DNA of 64,000 bases from Alkalithermobacter paradoxus. GTDB lineage: Bacteria > Bacillota > Clostridia > Peptostreptococcales > Peptostreptococcaceae. This document shows, piece by piece, positions 27,007 to 34,635 of this stretch (position 1 is its first letter; each line of letters opens with the position of its first letter). The translations under genes and the position numbers were made by a program. Where the stretch lies: NCBI GenBank assembly GCA_002029295.1, contig MZGW01000004.1, positions 95,073-159,072 on the forward strand, written 5' to 3'. The notes beneath the pieces are model-generated. The model was not told where the DNA came from. It did not search any database and saw only the letters and a program-made list of their open reading frames with translations.

Positions 27007-27786
27007 ATGTTAGAAAAATTAAATGTAAAGCAAATAAACGAAATAATAAACAATCTAGAAACTCATGAATACCTAAAATATATAGATATATTAAAAAATG
27101 ATAAAAGAGCATCAGTACAAAAAATAGCACTCAAACTTGCAAAGAAATTAGATGATATAAGAAAAGAAGAAATAAGAATTCAAAACATGAAGATATTTGA
27201 AAATGAGGGCTACAAAAGAGGATTTAGATACATTGGAGGAATAGATGAGGCTGGAAGAGGACCACTAGCTGGACCCGTAGTTGCAGCTGTAGTAGTATTA
27301 AGTGAAGATACAATAATAGAAGGAATAAATGACTCTAAGAAACTAAGCCTAACAAAAAGAGAAGAACTATTCGATATAATAAAAGAAAAGGCGATAGACT
27401 ATGGAATAGGAATTGTAAATAGTGATGAAATAGACGATATAAATATATTAAATGCCACATATAGTGCAATGAAAAAAGCTATAAACAATCTAAAAAATAC
27501 TCCTGACTACCTACTAATAGACGCAGCTAAAATACCATCTATAGATATACCTCAAAACTCAATAATAAAAGGAGATAGCAAATCTATATCTATAGCTGCA
27601 GCAAGTATTTTAGCAAAGGTAACAAGAGATAGAATAATGGAAGAATATGATAGTGTTTACCCACAATACGACTTTAAAAAGCACAAAGGGTATGGAACTA
27701 AAGAGCATTATGAAGCTATAAAGACATATGGAATAACCCCTATACATAGAAAATCATTCCTAAAATCTATAATAAACGGTGATTAA
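27007..27786 (+). CDS. rnhB: Ribonuclease HII
   Basis: A 259-residue RNase H2 that removes ribonucleotides from DNA. An N-terminal ~70-residue helical extension, common in Firmicutes, precedes the catalytic core: YIGGIDEAGRGPLAGPVVAA (first acidic pair), DSKKLS, LLIDA, DSKSISIAAASILAKVTRD and HKGYGTKEH. All catalytic acids are present. Confidence 0.95.
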   Translation: MLEKLNVKQINEIINNLETHEYLKYIDILKNDKRASVQKIALKLAKKLDDIRKEEIRIQNMKIFENEGYKRGFRYIGGIDEAGRGPLAGPVVAAVVVLSEDTIIEGINDSKKLSLTKREELFDIIKEKAIDYGIGIVNSDEIDDINILNATYSAMKKAINNLKNTPDYLLIDAAKIPSIDIPQNSIIKGDSKSISIAAASILAKVTRDRIMEEYDSVYPQYDFKKHKGYGTKEHYEAIKTYGITPIHRKSFLKSIINGD

Positions 27787-27787
27787 T

Positions 27788-28921
27788 ATGAAAATTACAA
27801 GCAATACACATTATTGCTTTATTCCAAATTCTAACATATCTACAGAAGATACAAAAGCATTAGTAGAAAAGCACAATTCTAATGAACAAATAGATTTAAG
27901 TCTAAATAAATTAATAAATGATCTTAATGTGCCAAATACAAAAGAAAATGAAGAAATCATAAAACAAATGATAAAAGAAAACATTACAGTTAATAAAGAA
28001 AATTTTAAAACAATAAAAGAAAATCTATCTTCATTTAAAGCTTTATCAAAATTCAGTAACGAAGAAATAAAACTTTTAAATGAAAGTATAGACGATATAG
28101 AAAACAAAGAAGTTAGACAAGTATTAAGAGAAATATACATAAACAAAAATGGCAAAAATATAGAAAATATATTAAGTGATTTAAAATCAATAAATTTAGA
28201 AGAAAAGGACTTAATATTTCTATTTAAGAACAATCTTAAACTAAATTACCAAAATATAAAAACACTAGATGATTTTCTTAAAAAAGGTGAGAATCTAGAA
28301 AAAACTTTAGATAAACTATACCAAATAGTAAGCAATTCTAAAGAAACTTCCAAATGTGAAATAAAAGCAATAATAAAAAACATAATAAAAGATTTATCTT
28401 ACAGTAAGGAAATTAATTTAAATGAAATAAAAAACAACTTAGAACTGCTAGCTAAGAAAATAAATATAAAAGAAAGAATATACAGTGATAAAGAAGAATT
28501 AAGTCAAATAAACGACAGACTAAATTTCCTAAACACACTATCTAATGAAAGTATGTACTTTCAAATTCCATTTCAATATAATGGATACAAAAATTTAGCA
28601 GAAATTACGCTAAGTAGTAAAAAGAGCAAAACTTCAAAGAACAAGAAAGAGATAAGTATATTTATTTCCTTAAATACCCATAATCTAGGTAAAGTAGAAA
28701 GCTTATTAGGATATTGTGATAATAGATTAAATATAACATTTTCATCAGAAAATGAAAAAATAATAAATATGTTTAAGAAAAATGAGTCTAAACTAATAAA
28801 TAATATAAATTCAATCGGAATAAAAGATATAAATATAAACTACAAAGTAAAGTTAAAGGATAGATTCAACATATTAGAAGAAACAAAAATAGACTACGCA
28901 AACTTTGATATACGGGTGTGA
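27788..28921 (+). CDS. YlqG-like protein with a FliK-type C-terminal domain
   Basis: A 377-residue protein. The N-terminal two thirds are helical and rich in Asn, Lys and Glu without a recognised motif. The C-terminal ~100 residues resemble the flagellar hook-length control (Flg_hook) fold: LAEITLSS, LNTHNLGKVESLLG, LNITFSSENEKIINMFK, IGIKDININYKV. It sits in the B. subtilis-like order rbgA-rnhB-ylqG-ylqH. ATG 27788 is the likely start; a GTG at 27779 overlaps rnhB. No flagellar locus is in view. Function unknown. Confidence 0.68.
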   Translation: MKITSNTHYCFIPNSNISTEDTKALVEKHNSNEQIDLSLNKLINDLNVPNTKENEEIIKQMIKENITVNKENFKTIKENLSSFKALSKFSNEEIKLLNESIDDIENKEVRQVLREIYINKNGKNIENILSDLKSINLEEKDLIFLFKNNLKLNYQNIKTLDDFLKKGENLEKTLDKLYQIVSNSKETSKCEIKAIIKNIIKDLSYSKEINLNEIKNNLELLAKKINIKERIYSDKEELSQINDRLNFLNTLSNESMYFQIPFQYNGYKNLAEITLSSKKSKTSKNKKEISIFISLNTHNLGKVESLLGYCDNRLNITFSSENEKIINMFKKNESKLINNINSIGIKDININYKVKLKDRFNILEETKIDYANFDIRV

Positions 28922-28925
28922 TGAT

Positions 28926-29204
28926 ATGAACAAAAAAGATAAAATTGCAGCAGCACTAAAGTATGATATAGATAAAGACAGTGCCCCAAAACTTGTAGCT
29001 AAGGGGAAGGGGTTAGTTGCAAAAAACATAATAGAAAAAGGAAAAGAAAATAATATAACAATATACGAAGATGATAAACTAGCAACACAACTACAAAACA
29101 TACAGCTTCAAGAAGAAATACCAATAGAACTATATGAAGCAGTTGCAGAAATACTAGTATTCATATCAAAGATAGACTCTCAAAAGGTGAAATCTAATGA
29201 ATAA
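28926..29204 (+). CDS. ylqH: FlhB-like cytoplasmic-domain protein (YlqH family)
   Basis: A 92-residue soluble protein homologous to the C-terminal (FlhBc/EscU) domain of the type III export switch: AAALKYDIDKDSAPKLVAKGKG, then IPIELYEAVAEILVFI. The self-cleaving NPTH motif and the membrane part are both missing. It directly follows the FliK-like gene; in flagellar systems FliK and FlhBc interact, so the pairing is suggestive. ATG 28926 is favoured. Confidence 0.85.
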   Translation: MNKKDKIAAALKYDIDKDSAPKLVAKGKGLVAKNIIEKGKENNITIYEDDKLATQLQNIQLQEEIPIELYEAVAEILVFISKIDSQKVKSNE

Positions 29205-29541
29205 CAAAGAAAAGGGTGCATTAGGAGAACAAATCGCAAGCAATTATCTTTCAAGATGTGGATTTGAAATTATAGAAAGAAACTACAAAACAAAATGTGG
29301 AGAAATAGACTTAATAGCAAAAAAGGAAGCTACAATATCATTTGTAGAAGTTAAATCTAGAAATAGCCTAAATTATGGATATCCTTGCGAAGGGGTAAAT
29401 ATAAAAAAGCAAAATAAAATAAAAACTGTAGCCAAAGAATACATACTTAGAAAAAATCTAAAAAACTTTGACTATAGTTTTGACATAGTAGAAGTATATC
29501 TAAAAGATAAAAAGATAAACTATATGAAAAATGCTTTTTAG
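29197..29541 (+). CDS. yraN: UPF0102 family endonuclease-like protein YraN
   Basis: A 114-residue protein of the PD-(D/E)XK fold: KGALGEQIASNYLSRCGFEI, then CGEIDLIAKK and FVEVKSR, giving the E...D...ExK active-site set. Conserved neighbour of rnhB and comM. The substrate is not established. Confidence 0.92.
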   Translation: MNNKEKGALGEQIASNYLSRCGFEIIERNYKTKCGEIDLIAKKEATISFVEVKSRNSLNYGYPCEGVNIKKQNKIKTVAKEYILRKNLKNFDYSFDIVEVYLKDKKINYMKNAF

Positions 29542-29552
29542 GAGATGGTAAT

Positions 29553-31079
29553 TTGTTCTACAAAGTTAGTAGTGCAGGAATATTGGGAATAGATGGGTTT
29601 ATAGTAGATGTTGAGGTAGATTTAAGTAGAGGAATACCAATGTTCAGCATAGTAGGGCTACCAGACACATCTATAAGAGAAGCTAAAGAAAGAATAAAAT
29701 CAGCAATACAAAACAGTGGATATGAATTTCCTAACAAAAGAATAGTTATAAATCTATCCCCTGCTGACATAAAAAAGGAAGGATCTCACTTTGATCTTTC
29801 AATGGCAGTAGGTATATTACATAATCAATATACAACCGTTGAAACTGATATCAAAGACATATTATTTTTAGGAGAATTATCTCTAGATGGAAAGTTAAAG
29901 AAAGTAAAGGGAATTCTCCCTATAATAATAGAGGCCAAAAGAAAAAACTACAAAAAAGTGTTTCTACCAGTAGATAATCTAAAAGAAGCATCATTCATAG
30001 AAGGAATAGACCTTTATGGTTTTGATACTTTAGATAAGGTTATCAAATTTTTAAACAAAGAAACAGATATAAGTCCATACAAAAGAGAAATAAATGTAAC
30101 CATATCACAATATCAGACATTAGATATGGCAGATATAAAGGGAAACTATTCTTCGAAAAGAGGAATGGAAATAGCCTGTGCAGGAGGTCATAATGTTCTG
30201 ATGATAGGCCCACCTGGATCAGGAAAGACAATGATAGCTAAAAGGTTAGAGACTATACTTCCACATCTATCACTAGATGAATCTATAGAAATAAGCAAAA
30301 TATATAGTGCAGCAGGACTCATAGATGAAAATGAAGGAATAGTAAATAAAAGACCATTTAGATCACCACATCATACTACTACCAAAACTGCTTTAATAGG
30401 TGGTGGAGCTGATGCAAGACCTGGAGAAGTTGTTTTAGCACACAAAGGGGTATTATTTCTAGATGAGCTACTAGAATTTGATAAGAAGATACTAGAAACA
30501 CTAAGACAGCCAATAGAAGATAAGTATGTCAATATTTCAAGAGTAAAGATGAATCTAAAGTACCCATCAGACTTCATGCTAATAGCGGCTATGAACCCTT
30601 GTCCATGTGGATACTACAAAGACATAACTAGAGAATGTAAATGCAAAATGAATGAAGTAAATAAATACCTAAATAAAATATCAGGTCCAATGCTAGATAG
30701 ATTCGATATATTTATAGAAATGTCTGCATTGGATTATGAAGACTTTGATAGTCAAACTGATACAGAACCATCAATTGAAATAAAGAAAAGAGTAGATGCT
30801 GCAAGATATATTCAACAGGAAAGGTACAAAAACAGTAATATAAAAACTAACAATCAACTCAGCACAAAAGATATAGACAAATACTGCTACCTTGATAAGA
30901 CTTGCAAAGATTTCTCAAGACAAATACTTAGTAAATATAAATTAAGTTCACGAAGTTACTACAAACTACTAAAAACTGCCCGAACAATAGCAGATCTAGA
31001 CAGTAGCGAAAATATAAATATAAGTCATTTAGCTGAGGCTATATCCTTTAGAAAAGCATACTTTACTTACTGGGGATAA
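29553..31079 (+). CDS. comM: YifB/ComM family Mg-chelatase-like AAA+ ATPase
   Basis: A 508-residue AAA+ protein. N-terminal Lon-protease-like S5 domain (FSIVGLPDTSIREAKERIKSA, NLSPADIKKEGSHFDLSMAVG), then the ATPase with Walker A GPPGSGKTM, FRSPHHTTTKTALIGGG, LDELLEF (Walker B), a zinc-like cluster CPCGYYKDITRECKCK, and MLDRFDIFIEM. ComM is a branch-migration helicase in natural transformation of Gram-negatives; the clostridial role is less clear. TTG 29553 is the start. A diverged copy of 30691-30964 recurs at 53122-53315 beyond the defence island. Confidence 0.93.
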   Translation: MFYKVSSAGILGIDGFIVDVEVDLSRGIPMFSIVGLPDTSIREAKERIKSAIQNSGYEFPNKRIVINLSPADIKKEGSHFDLSMAVGILHNQYTTVETDIKDILFLGELSLDGKLKKVKGILPIIIEAKRKNYKKVFLPVDNLKEASFIEGIDLYGFDTLDKVIKFLNKETDISPYKREINVTISQYQTLDMADIKGNYSSKRGMEIACAGGHNVLMIGPPGSGKTMIAKRLETILPHLSLDESIEISKIYSAAGLIDENEGIVNKRPFRSPHHTTTKTALIGGGADARPGEVVLAHKGVLFLDELLEFDKKILETLRQPIEDKYVNISRVKMNLKYPSDFMLIAAMNPCPCGYYKDITRECKCKMNEVNKYLNKISGPMLDRFDIFIEMSALDYEDFDSQTDTEPSIEIKKRVDAARYIQQERYKNSNIKTNNQLSTKDIDKYCYLDKTCKDFSRQILSKYKLSSRSYYKLLKTARTIADLDSSENINISHLAEAISFRKAYFTYWG

Positions 31080-31087
31080 GCCTTGAT

Positions 31088-31122
31088 ATTAAATCCCTTA
31101 CCATATCAGTAAGGGATTTAAT
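31088..31122. terminator. Bidirectional terminator between comM and the reverse membrane gene
   Basis: ATTAAATCCCTTA (31088-31100) pairs with TAAGGGATTTAAT (31110-31122), a perfect 13-bp stem. It serves convergent genes; the reverse gene's stop lies within its 3' arm. Confidence 0.75.
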
Positions 31123-31819
31123 GTCTTTCAATAAATCTAACCTCTCCCTTATCGTTAATTAGAGAAAACTCAACAAATGCCGTACTATGAACAACAGAGC
31201 CAGACTCTCCTGTATTATTACTTTTTATATCCCCTGAGAAAACTGCCTCAATCTTCTTTTTTTCTTTACCTTGTAATACAAATACCTTATCAGTTTTAAG
31301 GTCATATTCTTTAGCTACAAGCTCATTTTGTACGATTAAATACTGGTAATAATCTGGTATCGTTATTTTAAGATAGAACTGTTGTGGTATGTTGCTACAG
31401 TTTTCTAATTCTAATGTATAGCGTATAAACTCACCATCTTGCCCTGTCTGTATATCTAAAGTATTAGACTTATTTCTAATATAATATATTGAGTTTAGGT
31501 CAGTAGACATACTCTTAATAAACTTAACACTATAATTATTCAAAGGAATAGTAAGTTGAAAAATTAGTATAATAGCGATAAGCTTTGCACCCTCACTTTT
31601 AAACTTCTTAAATTGTATTCCTGAAAGTCCTACACTAATTAATATTATGCAAAGAATACCTCCATAATACAAGGTTCCTCCCTTGAAATTCACTGGCTTA
31701 AATATTCTATTGACAAAAGGAGTCGGATCATTATTTGTATTGAACGAAAGAACAACTCCAATTAGAATTAGCAGTATATATAGTAGTTGTTTATTCTTTC
31801 TAGATAAATTTATTTTCAT
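31118..31819 (-). CDS. Membrane protein of unknown function
   Basis: A 233-residue protein with three predicted membrane helices (KQLLYILLILIGVVLSF, YYGGILCIILISVGLSG, AKLIAIILIFQLTI) and a ~120-residue C-terminal soluble, beta-rich part. The start on the reverse strand is the ATG after AGGAGGGATGAT; the six-residue upstream extension covers the ribosome site. It is the only reverse-strand gene in the window and lies between comM and the island operon, so it may be island cargo or host. Family not recognised. Confidence 0.7.
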   Translation of the reverse strand: MKINLSRKNKQLLYILLILIGVVLSFNTNNDPTPFVNRIFKPVNFKGGTLYYGGILCIILISVGLSGIQFKKFKSEGAKLIAIILIFQLTIPLNNYSVKFIKSMSTDLNSIYYIRNKSNTLDIQTGQDGEFIRYTLELENCSNIPQQFYLKITIPDYYQYLIVQNELVAKEYDLKTDKVFVLQGKEKKKIEAVFSGDIKSNNTGESGSVVHSTAFVEFSLINDKGEVRFIERH

Positions 31820-32056
31820 ATCATCCCTCCTAATCATGACTTAATAAAAGTATATTCATAAACTTCTACATAAGGTATACAAATCCTCCAAAAGTTAAAT
31901 CACAAGTGTTTTTATCCTCCATTCTATTACACATATAGCATATAGTGAGAACTACAGTAGATTTATGTGTTTGAATATGCAAATCGGAGTGTATATGACA
32001 AAAAAATGAAAGAAATGACAATATCTAAAATGATAAGGACTACATCTGGCGAAGAA

Positions 32057-32086
32057 TTGACATTTGGTGTAAAATTAAAGTATTAA
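32057..32086 (+). promoter_or_regulatory. Candidate promoter of the phosphorothioation island
   Basis: TTGACA (32057-32062), 18-nt spacer, TATTAA (32081-32086), then the ribosome site GAGGGGGTGG and GTG 32111. The predicted leader is only about 20 nt. The divergent gene starts 0.24 kb upstream; no clear operator was seen in 31820-32056. Confidence 0.5.
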
Positions 32087-32110
32087 TTCATGAAATGAGG
32101 GGGTGGATAT

Positions 32111-33763
32111 GTGTCTAATATAGGCTGTATTATTCCGCAAATAAATATTTATTATTGTCAAAAATGTAATGTGCCAGTATTAGTGGATGAAAGTCAACTG
32201 AGAAAAAGATGTCCTGATTGCAATGGTGAAATAAATTATGTGGGAACGGATGCAAGAGTAGTATATCCACAAGAAAGGTTGTTACTAGAGTGTGCTATAG
32301 GTAAACCTTTAGAATATATGGATAGAAGTGTATGGAATCTAAAGGGCAATAAGTATCTAGTAGATGGGAAAATACTTAATATATCAGTTAAACAACTGAC
32401 ATCTAAGAATCCAGACGAAATAAGACAATGCATAAGAGAATATAAGCATAGAAATAGCTATGAATTTTTTAGAGAGAACATAGAAAAGTTTATACAAGTT
32501 AATAAATATAGGCTTAACTTAATAACTGATGAAGCTTGTAGTTACATAAGAAATATATGTTCAGATTACACATTAGATAGTATGTTTGTATCTTTTAGTG
32601 GGGGAAAAGATTCATCAGTAGTATCAGACCTTGTTATTAAAGCTCTTGGAACAACTGATATACTTCATATATTTGGAGATACAACTTTAGAGTTAGGATC
32701 AACCTATGATTACGTAAAAAAGTTTAAACAGCAGAATGCTAATATATTACTCAGGAACGTAAGAAATAAAGAAAAAGATTTCATAGAGTTAACAAAAAAT
32801 AGTTTTGGACCTCCATCTAGAGTAATGAGATGGTGCTGTACAATATTTAAAACAGGGCCTATAAGTAGGAAGATAGATGCTTTATTTAAAAATAAAAGAG
32901 AAGTTTTAACATTCTATGGAATAAGAAGAAGTGAATCTGTTGTTAGAAGTAAGTATGAAAGAGATTACGAGAGTCCGAAAATTACAAAACAAAGAGTAGT
33001 AGGGCCTATAATTGATTGGAAAGATATAGATGTATGGCTATATATACTTGCTAACAATGTGTTAATAAATGAAGCTTATGAATGGGGATACACAAGAGTA
33101 GGGTGTTGGTGCTGCCCTAATAATAGTTCTTGGTCTGAGTTTATGAGTAAAATATATGAACCAGAAAGATATAAAGAATGGAGAGAAGTTCTAATTGACT
33201 TTGCTACAAAGATAGGAAAGCCAGATCCAGAAGATTATATAGAAGAAGGGGGATGGAAGGCAAGGCAAGGTGGAAACGGCCTTGATGTAAGTCGTACTAA
33301 GCTTAATTCACAAAACTGCACTACAGAGCAAAATGCAAAAATATATGAATTAACAAGGCCTATAGAAGATGAACTATATGAACTCTTTAAACCTTTAGGA
33401 GTTATAGACAAAGATTCAGGAAGAAGGTTTATTAATGAAGTATTAATTATAGATAATAAAACTAGACAGCCTATAATATCTATACAAGGAAATATAGGAA
33501 GCAACAAACTTAAGATAGTTACATTAAGTAACAATAACCCAACTCTTTTAGAAAAGAGGATAGAATGTCAAATAACAAAATATCAAGCATGCATGGAGTG
33601 CCTAGCATGTGAAAGTATATGTAAATTTGATGCTATAAAAATAAGAAATAATAAGTATTATATAGATGAAAAAAAATGTACTCATTGTTTAGAGTGTGTT
33701 TCTCACTTTACAAACGGATGTTATGTTAAGAAGGTTCTATATACTAAGAAACAAGAGGTGTAG
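32111..33763 (+). CDS. sspD: DndC/SspD-like phosphorothioation sulfurtransferase (PAPS reductase family) with ferredoxin domain
   Basis: A 550-residue predicted ATP pyrophosphatase that activates the DNA backbone for sulfur insertion. Order: zinc ribbon (C16, C19, C34, C37); PAPS reductase core with SGGKDS (residues 163-168), W241-C242-C243 and C332-W333-C334-C335, which could hold an Fe-S cluster as in DndC; C-terminal ferredoxin-like part with two cysteine sets (494/497/500/504 and 523/526/529/537). The second set has a CxxCxxCx7C spacing. Start GTG 32111 after GAGGGGGTGG. First gene of the nine-gene operon, 2 nt before the DUF4007 gene. Domains are secure; the Ssp role is inferred from neighbours. 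A stand-alone assimilatory PAPS reductase is the alternative. Confidence 0.82.
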   Translation: MSNIGCIIPQINIYYCQKCNVPVLVDESQLRKRCPDCNGEINYVGTDARVVYPQERLLLECAIGKPLEYMDRSVWNLKGNKYLVDGKILNISVKQLTSKNPDEIRQCIREYKHRNSYEFFRENIEKFIQVNKYRLNLITDEACSYIRNICSDYTLDSMFVSFSGGKDSSVVSDLVIKALGTTDILHIFGDTTLELGSTYDYVKKFKQQNANILLRNVRNKEKDFIELTKNSFGPPSRVMRWCCTIFKTGPISRKIDALFKNKREVLTFYGIRRSESVVRSKYERDYESPKITKQRVVGPIIDWKDIDVWLYILANNVLINEAYEWGYTRVGCWCCPNNSSWSEFMSKIYEPERYKEWREVLIDFATKIGKPDPEDYIEEGGWKARQGGNGLDVSRTKLNSQNCTTEQNAKIYELTRPIEDELYELFKPLGVIDKDSGRRFINEVLIIDNKTRQPIISIQGNIGSNKLKIVTLSNNNPTLLEKRIECQITKYQACMECLACESICKFDAIKIRNNKYYIDEKKCTHCLECVSHFTNGCYVKKVLYTKKQEV

Positions 33764-33765
33764 AT

Positions 33766-34623
33766 ATGAAAATTAAGGGACATCAAAGTTTTTATATTAG
33801 AAGAGGGTGGATTCACAAAGGTATTAAGAAAGTTAATGAGGATAAAAGTATATTTACTAATAAAAAATTAACTTTAACAGACGAATTTGGAATAGGAAGT
33901 AACATGGTTACTTCACTAAAATATTGGTTAGATACGTTAGGTTTAGTTGAAAGGAAAAGAAAAGGTAACGAACATTACCACGAGTTAACGCATTTAGGAA
34001 ACCTAATATTAGAAAGAGATCCATATTTAGAAGAAATTAGCACATGGCAACTTCTTCACTATAATCTAGCAACTAACGAGAAGTTAGCAACTACGTGGTA
34101 TTGGTTTTTTAATGAATATAACGGGAATAGGTTTAGTAGGGAAAATTTATTTAATAACTTAAATAGATTTATACAAGAAAAGTATGAAAAAGAAGTATCG
34201 GAGAGAAGTTTAAAAGATGATGTAAATTGTTTTTTAAGCTGTTATGTTAAAAAAAGAGATATAGAGTCTCCCGAAGATAATATAGAGAGTCCTTTTACAG
34301 ATTTAGGACTTATAGAAATATATAATAAGAAAAACGGAGAAATAGTATATCAGAGAACTTCTAAAGTGAAGTTAGATGTAAGAGTTGCTTTTCATGTGAT
34401 GAAAAATCAAGCTAAAGAAAATAAAGCTATGGACTTAAAAAATATAATTTATTCTCCTAATAATATAGGGAAAATATTTAGCTTAAATATGTATGAAGTT
34501 ATTGATATATTAGAAAAATTACAAGACCTAGGATATATTAACTTCACCAGAACAGGGGGATTAGATTATATAACATTTGCCAAGAGTCCTAGCCTACAAG
34601 AAATAATGACAAATATGTTCTAG
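33766..34623 (+). CDS. sspB: DUF4007 protein, SspB-like (phosphorothioation nickase candidate), copy 1
   Basis: A 285-residue protein I assign to DUF4007 by eye: GHQSFYIRRGWIHKGI at the N-terminus, a winged-helix-like GSNMVTSLKYWLDTLGLVER, then THLGNLILERDPYLEE and TTWYWFFNEYN. DUF4007 proteins next to a PAPS reductase and an SspC-type ATPase correspond to SspB, reported as a DNA nickase of the single-strand phosphorothioation system. No obvious metal-nuclease motif stands out in the sequence. The gene is 2 nt after sspD and 12 nt before the ATPase. A second, divergent member lies at 47930-48766. Confidence 0.7.
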   Translation: MKIKGHQSFYIRRGWIHKGIKKVNEDKSIFTNKKLTLTDEFGIGSNMVTSLKYWLDTLGLVERKRKGNEHYHELTHLGNLILERDPYLEEISTWQLLHYNLATNEKLATTWYWFFNEYNGNRFSRENLFNNLNRFIQEKYEKEVSERSLKDDVNCFLSCYVKKRDIESPEDNIESPFTDLGLIEIYNKKNGEIVYQRTSKVKLDVRVAFHVMKNQAKENKAMDLKNIIYSPNNIGKIFSLNMYEVIDILEKLQDLGYINFTRTGGLDYITFAKSPSLQEIMTNMF

Positions 34624-34635
34624 GAGAGATCAACT

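Noticed and set aside
32006..32086. 26-codon ORF (MKEMTISKMIRTTSGEELTF...) just before the island
   Set aside because: It has no well-placed ribosome site (GGAG is 16 nt away) and overlaps the best promoter candidate of the operon. I cannot tell whether it is a peptide or chance; it is not listed as a gene.
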